A DNA stretch of 42,098 bases from a virus. This document shows positions 1 to 7,758 of this stretch, one piece after another. Position 1 is the stretch's first letter, and each line of letters starts with the position of its first letter. Under the pieces are notes generated by a model, which was given only the letters and a program-made list of their open reading frames with translations, did no database searches and was not told where the DNA came from. Made by a program: the position numbers and the translations under genes. The stretch lies in IMG/VR virus record IMGVR_UViG_3300042321_001468, positions 1 through 42,098 of that record; one strand, given 5' to 3'.

Positions 1-91
1 GGTATTTCCATTTAAAGTATTCCAATGTCCGGTAATAGCGCGTATAACTGCTTTCAAATAAAGGGTTTACGCTTTTCTTTCATTTTCCTTG

Positions 92-100
92 TGGTAGAAT
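92..100 (+). promoter_or_regulatory. Extended -10 promoter candidate before the first gene
   Basis: The sequence TGG-TAGAAT (TGnTANAAT form) lies about 28 bases before the start codon at 129. No good -35 box is placed 17 bases upstream, which is normal for extended -10 promoters. It is unlike the CTAAATA/TATAAATA late cores elsewhere in the window, so this gene may be transcribed early by the unmodified host polymerase. The call rests on the motif only. Confidence 0.4.
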
Positions 101-128
101 AGCAACATACCTCTGGAGGATTCCACAC

Positions 129-563
129 ATGGCGTACCTAAAAAACCCCCGTGTCCGCGACTTCATCCGCACCATCCGCTCACAATGCCGCAAGTGCAAT
201 ATTCGTTTTGTAATGAGCAGCGGCTACCAAATTAATTCATTGGACGGCGAACGCTGCCAAGGCATTTTTGAACCGCCTGACCACACTGCAAAGAGTACCT
301 CTGCTGCACGCGGTGCTTTAAAGGTAGCCACAGGCGGTCGCCGTACTAGCGAGTGGCTGTTCTCTCTAGCCCACGAATACGCCCACTTTCTACAGTGGAT
401 GCGTGATGACCCTATTTTCAACGAGAAAGACTACTACACCTTGGAAGAAGCCACCGAGCGGGAAGCACTGGAAATCTGCCGAGAATTCAGGTTGCCCATG
501 CCTCGCCGTGTACTGCTGCGAGAAAAAAAGAATTACCTCAAGAAACTCAAGGCAGGTGTGTAA
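129..563 (+). CDS. Putative HExxH zinc metallopeptidase-like protein
   Basis: A 144-residue protein with a clear zinc-binding signature HEYAH at residues 82-86 (H82, E83, H86). A downstream acidic helix around residues 106-116 (E110/E112) could supply the third ligand, as in ImmA/IrrE-like and other short gluzincin-type phage proteins. The start is supported by a strong ribosome site (CTGGAGGA) eight bases before the ATG. No signal peptide or membrane segment is seen. Family knowledge suggests a small cytoplasmic protease or inactive relative; the substrate cannot be inferred. It sits just upstream of the FmdB-like zinc ribbon and is probably cotranscribed with it (24-base gap). Peptidase activity is inferred from the motif alone. 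Confidence 0.6.
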   Translation: MAYLKNPRVRDFIRTIRSQCRKCNIRFVMSSGYQINSLDGERCQGIFEPPDHTAKSTSAARGALKVATGGRRTSEWLFSLAHEYAHFLQWMRDDPIFNEKDYYTLEEATEREALEICREFRLPMPRRVLLREKKNYLKKLKAGV

Positions 564-587
564 TAGATAGAGCGGAGGATTTACACT

Positions 588-875
588 ATGCCCGTATACG
601 AATACCATTGTGAAAAGTGCAGCGGCGCGTGGGAGACGGTGCTGCCTATCCCAGAACGCGACTCCCCGTGTGCTGCCCCGTGTCCCAAGTGCAAAAAGCG
701 GAAGTGCGTGCGGCGTGGGGTGAGTGTGTGCACGATGGGGGTGGACGCTACCAAGGGGCCGGGGAGCGACTTCAAGGCGTTAATGAATAAAATGAAGCGG
801 GGGCAGCCAAAAAAGGTGCATCAGAATCTAGACCGTGCTGCATCGCTGCGTGGTAAAAAATACGGCGCAATGTAA
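588..875 (+). CDS. FmdB-like zinc-ribbon protein
   Basis: A 95-residue protein opening with MPVYEYHCEKC, the typical start of FmdB-family zinc ribbons. The first CxxC pair is in the opening 12 residues and a second cysteine cluster (CPKCKKRKC) lies near residues 35-43. The remaining half is basic and lacks a recognisable domain. It is preceded by GCGGAGGA, a strong ribosome site, 10 bases before the ATG. FmdB-type proteins are thought to be small zinc-binding regulators, and similar short ribbons occur in tailed phages. The zinc ribbon is well supported; a regulatory role is inference. Confidence 0.65.
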   Translation: MPVYEYHCEKCSGAWETVLPIPERDSPCAAPCPKCKKRKCVRRGVSVCTMGVDATKGPGSDFKALMNKMKRGQPKKVHQNLDRAASLRGKKYGAM

Positions 876-1015
876 AGCCGTATCACACGCTCAACCCTAT
901 TATTTCAGGTATTCCGTAATGTGGGGCAGAGTGGGGCGATGTGGTGCAATATTCTCAAATATTAGACAGAAACGCCCATAGCATTCAGATATAGGGGTTT
1001 CCTACATATTTGCAC

Positions 1016-1429
1016 ATGAAATCGTTTTCTGCACACCTCGCCACCAACACACACAGCCCACGCCCTCGTGGCGAGTACTTTGTTAGTAGATTTACCATTA
1101 CTGGAACCGTGATCTCTGCGGTAGCCGTACACGGGCGGCTAACCAAAAACTACAGAAATAAAAAACTGTTTTGGCGGTGGCGTGTGCGTATACACACATC
1201 CGAAGGGTGGATGCTCATGGGGTATATCGGCACGAGCGAAACACGGGAAGACCTGCCTCCGCTCCGTGTGGGCGACACCGTGGAAGTACGCGACCTTGTG
1301 CTGTCCAGAACCACAGGCGGTGCTTGGGCAGAACGAAACGCAGTAGTGGGCGCACCACTAGACTACCGCTCCAACCTGTTCTCTCGCCAACTACACGGCA
1401 CGATTAAAAGGGGTACAACCACCGTATGA
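1016..1429 (+). CDS. Hypothetical protein, possibly OB-fold-like
   Basis: A 137-residue protein that I do not recognise by family. The ATG at 1016 is preferred over an in-frame TTG six bases earlier because it gives the opening MKSFSAHLA, which resembles the short N-terminal peptides of several neighbours (for example MKRFAAHITEA in the next gene). The ribosome site is weak. The middle holds a beta-rich stretch (residues about 28-110: 'FTITGTV', 'RWRVRIHT', 'VGDTVEVRDL') whose strand pattern could be an OB-fold, but no ssDNA-binding signature is visible. It overlaps the next gene by ATGA, indicating coupled translation. Function unknown. Confidence 0.55.
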   Translation: MKSFSAHLATNTHSPRPRGEYFVSRFTITGTVISAVAVHGRLTKNYRNKKLFWRWRVRIHTSEGWMLMGYIGTSETREDLPPLRVGDTVEVRDLVLSRTTGGAWAERNAVVGAPLDYRSNLFSRQLHGTIKRGTTTV

Positions 1430-1845
1430 AACGCTTTGCCGCCCACATCACCGAAGCCGCCACCGACGCAGCACGCCGTAAAAGCCGTATGGAGTCGTCC
1501 ATGAGTGCGTTCATGGAAAAGGTACGGCACAGTTCGCGTACCCACGCAGTCATTCACGCGTGGATACTAATGGAACCCGAACAGCACAGTGGCAACAGGC
1601 TTACACCTGCTTCCAGTGGCAAAACGCCTGTACACGCATGGGTGGAAGACGCTACCGATTCCCAATATGTGTACCACTACCGTGGGGAGTACTGGTGGAA
1701 TCCGTCTCGTGGTGACTGGTGGATGCGTGGGCGTACCCGTGTACACAAGAGTGACGCACGAGCGGACTGGGACAAATTGGAACGCACCGCTGTGGGCACA
1801 GGCGAGTGGAGTGACGGTGTGCTGACAGTGTTGAGTGTCAAGTAA
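1426..1845 (+). CDS. Hypothetical protein with head-targeting-like N-terminus
   Basis: A 139-residue protein starting MKRFAAHITEA. The N-terminal pattern (basic-aromatic, then ITE|A) resembles T4 internal-protein capsid-targeting sequences, which end at a prohead-protease site of the form (L/I)-x-E. The rest is rich in tryptophan and tyrosine (YVYHYRGEYWWNPSRGDWWMRG, about residues 83-104), looks like a compact domain, and is not recognised. Translation start overlaps the preceding stop (ATGA). The context of other proteins with this N-terminus suggests a virion-internal protein; this is inference. Confidence 0.55.
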   Translation: MKRFAAHITEAATDAARRKSRMESSMSAFMEKVRHSSRTHAVIHAWILMEPEQHSGNRLTPASSGKTPVHAWVEDATDSQYVYHYRGEYWWNPSRGDWWMRGRTRVHKSDARADWDKLERTAVGTGEWSDGVLTVLSVK

Positions 1846-1849
1846 AAGT

Positions 1850-2077
1850 ATGAAATGCCCCCACACATTCTTTGCCGAAGCACGGCTCGCACGCGACTCG
1901 CTTAGTGCTTTGGGTGCGGCAAACACAAACGATTTGCGGGAGTATCCGGGCGCACGGGGTGAGCGTGCCCACAAGCGGTTGCACCGTGAAATTGCTAAAG
2001 TGCTGAAGGGGCGGCTGTCCAAGACTGGAGCCGAACTTGCAGTGGGTATGAACGAAGCGCGGAGCCGTAAACACTAA
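1850..2077 (+). CDS. Small hypothetical basic protein
   Basis: A 75-residue protein (MKCPHTFFAEARLARDS...) with no recognised domain. It is rich in Arg, Ala and Lys and predicted mostly helical. A GTG at 1835 would add five residues and overlap the previous gene; the ATG at 1850 is chosen for lack of a ribosome site before the GTG, though neither start has a strong one. The 'FFAEA' at residues 7-11 could be a short protease-type site like those of its neighbours, but that is weak. Its stop codon lies inside a CTAAATA motif that probably starts transcription of the next gene. Confidence 0.45.
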   Translation: MKCPHTFFAEARLARDSLSALGAANTNDLREYPGARGERAHKRLHREIAKVLKGRLSKTGAELAVGMNEARSRKH

Positions 2078-2080
2078 ATA
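2074..2080 (+). promoter_or_regulatory. Late promoter core CTAAATA
   Basis: CTAAATA overlaps the stop codon of the preceding gene and lies 24 bases before the ATG at 2105, with a ribosome site (CAGGAGA) between. The same core recurs at a similar distance before several other starts, matching the single-element architecture of T4 late promoters (TATAAATA). Confidence 0.5.
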
Positions 2081-2104
2081 ATAAAAACAGGAGAACAACC
2101 CCAC

Positions 2105-3046
2105 ATGAACCCCATCCACAACCCCTTTTCTCGTGACGAACACCCTGATCTGACCGCTGCCATTAACGGCGTGGTGAACGGGCAACCCCGACCTGTAGAG
2201 GAAGACATCCAAACCCCTGCTCGTGAGCGGCAGATGAAGCGCAAGATGAAGGCAGCAGAACACGGCAGCGACGCAGCGTCTAGCCGCTACATTCAGGCAT
2301 GGGACGCAGAAGCCAAGTCTCCTGACACCAACCCCAAGGCAGCAAAGGCACTTCGTGCGGCTGGAGAGCGTTTCAACGCAGCAGTAAAAAAGCGAAATGC
2401 ACTGTACACCACTCAACGCAAGGAAGGCAGCAGCAAAAAGACATACGGTGTGGGCGGCAAGGTGGTGCGTGAATCCGCGTCTCCACAAGGCGGTGACAAA
2501 AAGCCGTTCAACCCATTCAACCCCACGCTGGGCGATCTGCTCCGCTCAAAGCAACAGGACAAAAAAGCACCAAAGGGCAAGCCTGTAAAGGAAGCCGTGA
2601 CACCTGCTCAACAAAAGGTGTTTGCCCGTGAACGGGAGCGGATGCTGAACGCACTCAACAACCCCAAGCAGAAACTCTCACCCACCGAGCGTGAAGCAGT
2701 GCTGGCTCGTGGGGCGCGCAATGCTGCTGCCGAAACCCGCAAAGGTGCGGTGTCACCCACTGGTGAGAAGTCACCCATCCATTCCGCAGCCAAGGCACAC
2801 CACGAGTACGCTCGTCGTGAAAGCAAGAAACTGGATGCAATAGCCAAGCGCAAGGTACAGGAAGGCGCACAACTAGACGAACGCATCATTGACGAAGTGG
2901 ATTTCTTTCAAGCGTCCAAGAATCTGCTTACAGGCAAAGGCTTCAAGACCAACCGTGAGGTGAGTGGCGCACGAGTAAACGCCAACATGGCAGCAATGCA
3001 GCGTCGTAAAGCACGAGCAGCCAAGACAGCCAAGAAAACTAAATAA
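2105..3046 (+). CDS. Lys/Arg-rich head-type protein with QTPxRE/YGxGGK module
   Basis: A 313-residue, strongly basic, low-complexity helical protein. Residues 33-45 (EEDIQTPARERQM) and 114-121 (YGVGGKVV) are shared, with similar spacing, by three other proteins in this window (starting at 3067, 16614 and the leftward gene at 22165). The remainder is Ala/Lys/Arg rich, with a probable internal processing-type sequence near the C-terminus ('RIIDEVDFF', about 260-268). There is no enzymatic signature. A good ribosome site (CAGGAGAAC) and a CTAAATA motif precede it. Composition and neighbours fit a virion core or packaged DNA-associated protein; this is inferred, and I do not recognise the family. 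Confidence 0.6.
   Translation: MNPIHNPFSRDEHPDLTAAINGVVNGQPRPVEEDIQTPARERQMKRKMKAAEHGSDAASSRYIQAWDAEAKSPDTNPKAAKALRAAGERFNAAVKKRNALYTTQRKEGSSKKTYGVGGKVVRESASPQGGDKKPFNPFNPTLGDLLRSKQQDKKAPKGKPVKEAVTPAQQKVFARERERMLNALNNPKQKLSPTEREAVLARGARNAAAETRKGAVSPTGEKSPIHSAAKAHHEYARRESKKLDAIAKRKVQEGAQLDERIIDEVDFFQASKNLLTGKGFKTNREVSGARVNANMAAMQRRKARAAKTAKKTK
3039..3045 (+). promoter_or_regulatory. Late promoter core CTAAATA
   Basis: CTAAATA overlaps the stop codon of the upstream gene. It is followed by a strong ribosome site (CAAGGAGAT) and the ATG at 3067, the same arrangement as at 2074. Confidence 0.5.
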
Positions 3047-3066
3047 CAGCACAAGGAGATACACTA

Positions 3067-3627
3067 ATGGCACGATTCAACACCAACACATTCCGTTCGC
3101 TCAACGAGAGCATTGCACGCATCCAAAACCCAATTGCTGCACTGGACGAGGCTATGGAGTACACCAGTATTCTTGAAGCAGTAATTCTTGACCTTTGCGA
3201 AGCACTAGACCTTGATCCACAGGCACTACTAGAAGACTTGCAGACTCCTGAACGAGATTACGAAATGTACTCAAGCATCCGTAAAAAGAAACAGGCAGCG
3301 GATAAGCATAGACTCAAGGCAAAAGACACATCAACGCCTGCACGCAAGCGAGCAGCGGTTGCACATAAACTCAAGGCAAAAGACGCAGCAGCGGATGCAC
3401 GCAAACTCAAGGCAACAGACGCAGCAGAAAAGGCTGACAAAGAGAATGTGTACGGCACGGGTGGCAAAGTGGTGGATACTCGTACAGCGTACAATCAGCG
3501 AGTAAATCGTAAATGGACTGCCGCAGACAAGAAAGAGTGGGCACGAACTCACTACGGTAATACGGGGCGAGAAATAGAGTACGATGACAGCAGGAGCACC
3601 ATCCCTTACAGGAATTACAAACGGTAA
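3067..3627 (+). CDS. Head-type protein, paralogue of the leftward gene at 22165
   Basis: A 186-residue protein. Residues 7-60 (TNTFRSLNESIARIQNP..., LLEDLQTPER) align almost without gaps to the protein encoded leftward at 22165-21554, so the two are paralogues. The opening TFRSLNES fits a capsid-targeting peptide ending in a prohead-protease-type site (SLNE|S). A charged linker follows with three degenerate repeats (HRLKAKD, HKLKAKD, RKLKATD; residues 81-118), then YGTGGKVV (129-136), part of the module shared with the genes at 2105 and 16614. The C-terminus is basic and Tyr-rich. It is followed by a strong terminator that has the same core as the one after the paralogue. Probably a packaged or core virion protein; function unknown. 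Confidence 0.65.
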   Translation: MARFNTNTFRSLNESIARIQNPIAALDEAMEYTSILEAVILDLCEALDLDPQALLEDLQTPERDYEMYSSIRKKKQAADKHRLKAKDTSTPARKRAAVAHKLKAKDAAADARKLKATDAAEKADKENVYGTGGKVVDTRTAYNQRVNRKWTAADKKEWARTHYGNTGREIEYDDSRSTIPYRNYKR

Positions 3628-3644
3628 ACCCAAAATCAATTTGT

Positions 3645-3679
3645 AAAAAAGAATCCCCCCGCAAGGGGGTTTTTCTTTT
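3645..3679 (+). terminator. Rho-independent terminator
   Basis: CCCCC-GCAA-GGGGG hairpin (3656-3669) followed by TTTTTCTTTT, with an A-run upstream that can extend the stem. It ends the transcript of the gene at 3067. The core sequence is the same as the leftward terminator at 21497-21523. Confidence 0.85.
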
Positions 3680-3681
3680 GC

Positions 3682-3688
3682 CTAAATA
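3682..3688 (+). promoter_or_regulatory. Late promoter core CTAAATA
   Basis: CTAAATA lies in non-coding DNA directly after the terminator and 22 bases before the ATG at 3710, with CGGAG as ribosome site. Because it does not overlap a stop codon or coding sequence, this copy is the best argument that the motif is selected as a promoter. Confidence 0.6.
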
Positions 3689-3709
3689 ATTGCTATAACG
3701 GAGAAGCAC

Positions 3710-4630
3710 ATGCCATCAAACACAGACCTAGCAGATGTGAATGAAATTTATGTTGGTTATTTACTGGCAGGTAGTAAATGGTGGGATGCCGAAGCAAAAA
3801 ATCAATTCAATCGCAAATCCAAGGTGATTGGTGCGTCACGAACTGCTATTCAAATTGAACGGGCAGAACGAATGGTTGAAGAGTTTTTGATATGGGCAAA
3901 AGCACACAAATACTCTGGAAAAGTAAAAAAGGTGTGGTGGACTGCACGACCGGGTGTGCTGTCTCGTGCGGTTGGACGAGAAGTAGACTCACGCAAGAAT
4001 CCCACAGACATTCTTATACAATTCACCAGAGGGCCAGTTGACGGATTCTTGGGTCTGTCCGCAAAATCCACATCAGGTGGGGGTGATATTGGTTTCAAGA
4101 ATCCGGGTATTGGAACCGTGGAAGCCGCACTTGAAGTGGATTTGAGCACTGTGCTCACAGAAGCAGTAACCACTGCTGTAAAAAAATTTAAACTACCAGA
4201 AAACTCAAAAGCACGAAAAGACGCTATTCGTAACAAACCCGGCGTACAAAAACAAACACAAGAGATAGGATCACAAGTGCTTGCCAAGGTGCGAGACATC
4301 ATGTACACCCGCTTGAACGAACTTGATAGTTTAAAGTTGCGTGATTACATATTGAAAAATTGGTTGGATGCCAGTAATGATTTATACCCACCGTATGTTA
4401 AAGTCACGGGCATGGGCGACAAACCGGGAAAGATTACTGCCAAAGTAGACGACCCGCTCAAGAACAAAAAACTTGACGCAATTATGAAGGGTGAAATTTC
4501 AATAGAAAAAGTTGGAAACGAATCAATAGGTGTGAGTGCAAGTGGTAAAAAAATCCTGAAAATGAGAGCCAAGTTTGAATCTGAAAAATTAGCGTCCACC
4601 ATTAAATTTTCGGGTGATCCGTGGAGTTGA
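3710..4630 (+). CDS. Restriction-endonuclease-like (possible PD-(D/E)XK) protein
   Basis: A 306-residue protein. The core around residues 98-135 reads 'PTDILIQF', then 'FLGLSAKS', then 'GFKNPGIGTVE'. An Asp at the end of one strand (D100) followed about 18 residues later by S-A-K (K119) is the layout of PD-(D/E)XK nucleases with a replaced middle acid. The conserved-looking 'NPGIGT' follows. The N-terminus (DVNEIYVGYLLAG) seems to be a helical family signature rather than a targeting peptide. It stands alone between a terminator/late promoter and the gene at 4662. A nuclease role is an inference from motif spacing; an inactive relative or another alpha/beta fold is possible. Start supported by CGGAG and ATG. 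Confidence 0.5.
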   Translation: MPSNTDLADVNEIYVGYLLAGSKWWDAEAKNQFNRKSKVIGASRTAIQIERAERMVEEFLIWAKAHKYSGKVKKVWWTARPGVLSRAVGREVDSRKNPTDILIQFTRGPVDGFLGLSAKSTSGGGDIGFKNPGIGTVEAALEVDLSTVLTEAVTTAVKKFKLPENSKARKDAIRNKPGVQKQTQEIGSQVLAKVRDIMYTRLNELDSLKLRDYILKNWLDASNDLYPPYVKVTGMGDKPGKITAKVDDPLKNKKLDAIMKGEISIEKVGNESIGVSASGKKILKMRAKFESEKLASTIKFSGDPWS

Positions 4631-4661
4631 AACCTGCTCTACATATTCTAAAGGAAAACAC

Positions 4662-5432
4662 ATGAAAGACTATTTCCAATTTATCCGTAATCTACACGAG
4701 CGTCTAGGCATTTACGATAACCCTAATGCTTTTGACCCAGCGAGTGCTGATCCTGAATCTCCTCGTGCTCGTAAACTAACACACGAATTTGATCGCAGGA
4801 TGCGTGCAGCAGGCACAAGCAAGGGGTACAAGCAAGCCCTGTCCGCAGCGTGGGCAGGAATTCGTGCCAAGCGTAAAGCAGCAGCACAAAAGCCGTCTCG
4901 TACTCCGTATCCGTGGGGCAACAAGACCAGCATTGCAGGCTGGTGGAATCCCAAACTGGAAAACTACACATTCTCGCACAGCAACGGCTACCATGTAACA
5001 CAATTGGTAAGAAACCCGTCTCGTTTCGGTATTAGTCAGCAAGAATTGTATGAAGGATTAAAAAAAGAGGGATACTACTATAATCAAAGGGGTTTGGGTT
5101 GGTACGACAAAAACGGAGACGAGCACATGTACACTGCTGAACGAGTCAAAGAGCGAATAGAAAAAGAGGACATGGATTTGGCTTACGAAGTCCAGCGTGT
5201 TGCGTACATAAAGGGTTGGCTCAAAGTGTACAGCGGTGGAGAAAAAACACCGTCTCTTGAAGGCATTGATCGCAGTTCCATTAAAGCCGCACTTCGTGAA
5301 ATACTATCCGTGCGACCAGAAATAATAGATTTGGGCGGCAGCGTAGAAATCTTTGAAGTAGGCTTGGTACGAAACACACAGAAACTCCGCTGGCTGCGTG
5401 GCAAAGAAATACTAGATTACCTGAACTCGTAA
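4662..5432 (+). CDS. Hypothetical protein with head-targeting-like N-terminus
   Basis: A 256-residue protein starting MKDYFQFIRNLHE. The ATG at 4662 is chosen over an upstream in-frame start at 4614 because AAAGGAAAA sits just before it and the upstream start overlaps the previous gene by 17 bases. The first 13 residues resemble a capsid-targeting peptide (aromatic, then hydrophobic-x-E). Residues 20-100 are charged and helical; residues 100-170 are aromatic-rich (GWWNPKLENYTF, EGYYYNQRGLGWYD); the end is helical. No known domain recognised. It overlaps the next gene by TAATG. Likely a packaged virion protein; function unknown. Confidence 0.55.
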   Translation: MKDYFQFIRNLHERLGIYDNPNAFDPASADPESPRARKLTHEFDRRMRAAGTSKGYKQALSAAWAGIRAKRKAAAQKPSRTPYPWGNKTSIAGWWNPKLENYTFSHSNGYHVTQLVRNPSRFGISQQELYEGLKKEGYYYNQRGLGWYDKNGDEHMYTAERVKERIEKEDMDLAYEVQRVAYIKGWLKVYSGGEKTPSLEGIDRSSIKAALREILSVRPEIIDLGGSVEIFEVGLVRNTQKLRWLRGKEILDYLNS

Positions 5433-5917
5433 TGCACCACGATTTCCGCTCATATCTGACTGAACTGTACGACAAGCCGTTTCGGGTTGTGAAAAAGGTG
5501 GAAGCCCCCGATCACGCTGCGTACCACTACACAGACGGTGACGAAGCCGATCCCAAAGCAGACTACTTGGTTATAAACTTTGGGTACATTCAGCCACAAG
5601 ACGAAGGTTGGGACATGGATTTTACACGCGGTGGTTCTACTGCACTCACAGGTGAAGGCAAGGCTACACAGGTGTTTGCAACAGTCATGGACGGGTTCAA
5701 ACGATTTGTTAAACGCTACGCTCCAAAAACGGTTTCATTCACCGCAGCCAAATCAGAAGTAAACGCAAAAACATATTCGTACAGTTCAGGCTCGCGTGTA
5801 AAACTGTACAACTCGCTTATCAAGCGATACGCTGCACAAGCAGGATACCGTCTTGAGTCAACAAAATCCTTGGGCATGGGGCGTGAACTGTTTGTGTTGG
5901 AGCGAATTGCCCAATGA
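5432..5917 (+). CDS. Hypothetical protein with YLTE head-targeting-like N-terminus
   Basis: A 161-residue protein starting MHHDFRSYLTEL, a close match to the next gene's MSRLQFKSYLTEA. Both fit a short targeting peptide ending at a (L/I)xE site. The C-terminal half (VFATVMDGFKRFV..., SRVKLYNSLIKRYAAQAGY) has strand-helix spacing reminiscent of GNAT acetyltransferases, but no acetyl-CoA P-loop (Q/RxxGxG/A) is evident. The same half shares a pattern with the following protein (see findings). Start overlaps the preceding stop (TAATG) and its own stop overlaps the next start (ATGA), so the three genes are translationally coupled. Function unknown; packaging is inferred. Confidence 0.55.
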   Translation: MHHDFRSYLTELYDKPFRVVKKVEAPDHAAYHYTDGDEADPKADYLVINFGYIQPQDEGWDMDFTRGGSTALTGEGKATQVFATVMDGFKRFVKRYAPKTVSFTAAKSEVNAKTYSYSSGSRVKLYNSLIKRYAAQAGYRLESTKSLGMGRELFVLERIAQ

Positions 5918-6864
5918 GCCGTCTACAGTTCAAATCGTATCTGACCGAAGCGTTTACTCGCCCTGCACCGTGGCTAGAACTCACCAAGCCCACAATATGG
6001 GGTCGGGTTGGCAAGTACGAAGACTTGATGCACCACAGGTACTTTGCAGTTAGCCGCAACGAAGGCTTGGACACCGAGATTGGTGTTGACAAGGGAAACG
6101 CAGGCAGAAAATACCACAGCGGCTACGGTGTTCCTGTACAAAGCGGTGAGCAGATGGACAAGTGGGTACAGGAAAAGGTTTCGCCGCTTCTGATTCCCCA
6201 AGGCATGTTATACTTGCCCAGTATTCAAGCCCACATTTTCCGTGTGTCGTTTGGGCACGCATTTGTGTGGGGCGAGAACAAGGGCAGCGAAATTCGTCCA
6301 CTCGTGACAGCAGACGGTAAACGGATATACGAATTGTCTTTTGCCCGTCTAGCGTTTCCTGTCCATTTGGACAAGATAAGCGGACACTACTACTGGTCAG
6401 ACGAACACATTGCGGACTGGAACACTAGTAACGATTTTGTGGACAACGATGTGGGCGACCTGAACCCACGCCAGTCCATCGGGGTGTTTGGCACGGTGAT
6501 AGAGATTGCCAAAGCGTTTACCCGCCGACCTGATTTTGGTGGGCTACTGTTTGGTCGCAAGCAGGACGCTAAATCGTCTCGTGGGCGCATCTACGGTGGG
6601 CTAGCCCAACGGGTGGGTGCGTCTATTGGGCTAAAGTCCTACGAATTCCCACAGGGTGATCGCCATTTCAGCGATATGGGCGGGCCGAGCACAGACACGG
6701 TGCTGGTGGTGAAAAGCAAAAGTATTTACGACGAGTGTGTGGCTATTGCAGACGAAGCGTCCCGAGCACAACGGGGCGTGGACTCTATGGTTGCAGGGCT
6801 ACAAGCGTATGGTGCGTCGCTGAACAAGCCTAAATATAAACCCATACAACAAATCAAATATTAA
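5914..6864 (+). CDS. Hypothetical protein with YLTE head-targeting-like N-terminus
   Basis: A 316-residue protein starting MSRLQFKSYLTEAF. After the targeting-like peptide there is a mixed alpha/beta domain. Around residues 187-235 the pattern 'VFGTVIEIAKAF ... SRGRIYGGLAQRVGASIGL' parallels 'VFATVMDGFKRF ... SRVKLYNSLIKRYAAQAGY' in the preceding protein, suggesting a shared domain after duplication. The final about 60 residues are helical. The first ATG overlaps the previous stop (ATGA). No catalytic motif I can name. It ends the coupled trio that starts at 4662. Confidence 0.55.
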   Translation: MSRLQFKSYLTEAFTRPAPWLELTKPTIWGRVGKYEDLMHHRYFAVSRNEGLDTEIGVDKGNAGRKYHSGYGVPVQSGEQMDKWVQEKVSPLLIPQGMLYLPSIQAHIFRVSFGHAFVWGENKGSEIRPLVTADGKRIYELSFARLAFPVHLDKISGHYYWSDEHIADWNTSNDFVDNDVGDLNPRQSIGVFGTVIEIAKAFTRRPDFGGLLFGRKQDAKSSRGRIYGGLAQRVGASIGLKSYEFPQGDRHFSDMGGPSTDTVLVVKSKSIYDECVAIADEASRAQRGVDSMVAGLQAYGASLNKPKYKPIQQIKY

Positions 6865-6890
6865 ACTCCGTGGGTGACGCTACAGAAATG

Positions 6891-6898
6891 AATAAATA
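6891..6898 (+). promoter_or_regulatory. Late promoter core AATAAATA
   Basis: AATAAATA in a 77-base non-coding gap, 43 bases before the ATG at 6942. It differs from TATAAATA at one base. A ribosome site (AAAGGA) precedes the start codon. Confidence 0.45.
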
Positions 6899-6941
6899 AG
6901 TAGACAAGGCAATTACTCCCCCCAATCGAAAGGACATTCCG

Positions 6942-7751
6942 ATGGCATTTACCGCAGGATCAGTAGAACTAGCACGAGCCAACAAACTAGGCAACATTCT
7001 CGCCCACCTTTTTACCTCTCACGGTGTAAGCGGTGCAATTGGTCGCACAGGCGCACAGATGATTGAAAAAATGGCGAGAAAACTGGGCTTTGGTATTACT
7101 GGTTTGACTACCGGTACTGGATTCCCTCCTTTTGGCACAATCTATCCGGGATTGCTACCTAATACACCAGAATTTGCCACGGAGGCTGAACTACAGAATC
7201 CCCGTGGTAGCACTCTGCCAAATGGAAATATAATTGGAGCAAATGAAGGACAAACTGTTGGTATTTTCCTAAAGAAGTTTGTTCGTAGCGGCGCAGACCA
7301 TAGGGCTGTCATGTATTCCGGCATTTCATTGGGTGGAACACTAAGTCCCGGTGCAACTGGTGCAACTGCTTGGGGAATAGTTGGTGGGGTAACACTAGAC
7401 ACTGGAGACAGAATTAATTTCGGTGGGGCTTTCAGCAATAATGATTTTGCGGTTGTTGGTAGTCCAAGAGGATTCACTTTGGCTTCGGCAGCAACACGAC
7501 AAATTGCTTTTGCATCTCCGTGGGCTGGTGCTACAAAATCCCCAGGAACTCTTTTTACCGTTGAAACAATTGGAGTAAATGCTTTTACAGGTGTTGCTGG
7601 GCCTACAGGTGGTCAGCCTAACAATACTGCTGTAGTGGCAGGAGCAACTTTTGAAAACTTCGCAAGCGGAACACAAGTAAATGCAGGATTTACCGCAATG
7701 ATTTATTTCAATGCTCCTGTTAGTGGTAGCGGTACTTGGAACATAAACTGA
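6942..7751 (+). CDS. Gly/Ala/Thr-rich probable virion protein
   Basis: A 269-residue protein with a helical N-terminus (about 1-60, ARANKLGNILAHLF...) followed by a long Gly-, Ala-, Thr- and Asn-rich beta region (about 75-269) with almost no charged residues. That composition is typical of exposed phage structural proteins such as head decorations or fibres. No targeting-like peptide, signal sequence or catalytic motif is seen, and the family is not recognised. Its own late-type promoter core lies upstream. The structural role is inferred from composition only. Confidence 0.5.
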   Translation: MAFTAGSVELARANKLGNILAHLFTSHGVSGAIGRTGAQMIEKMARKLGFGITGLTTGTGFPPFGTIYPGLLPNTPEFATEAELQNPRGSTLPNGNIIGANEGQTVGIFLKKFVRSGADHRAVMYSGISLGGTLSPGATGATAWGIVGGVTLDTGDRINFGGAFSNNDFAVVGSPRGFTLASAATRQIAFASPWAGATKSPGTLFTVETIGVNAFTGVAGPTGGQPNNTAVVAGATFENFASGTQVNAGFTAMIYFNAPVSGSGTWNIN

Positions 7752-7758
7752 GTGGTAT

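Noticed and set aside
1838-2488. Leftward 216-residue Cys/Phe-rich frame
   Set aside because: Antisense to two rightward genes with good ribosome sites; no domain visible.
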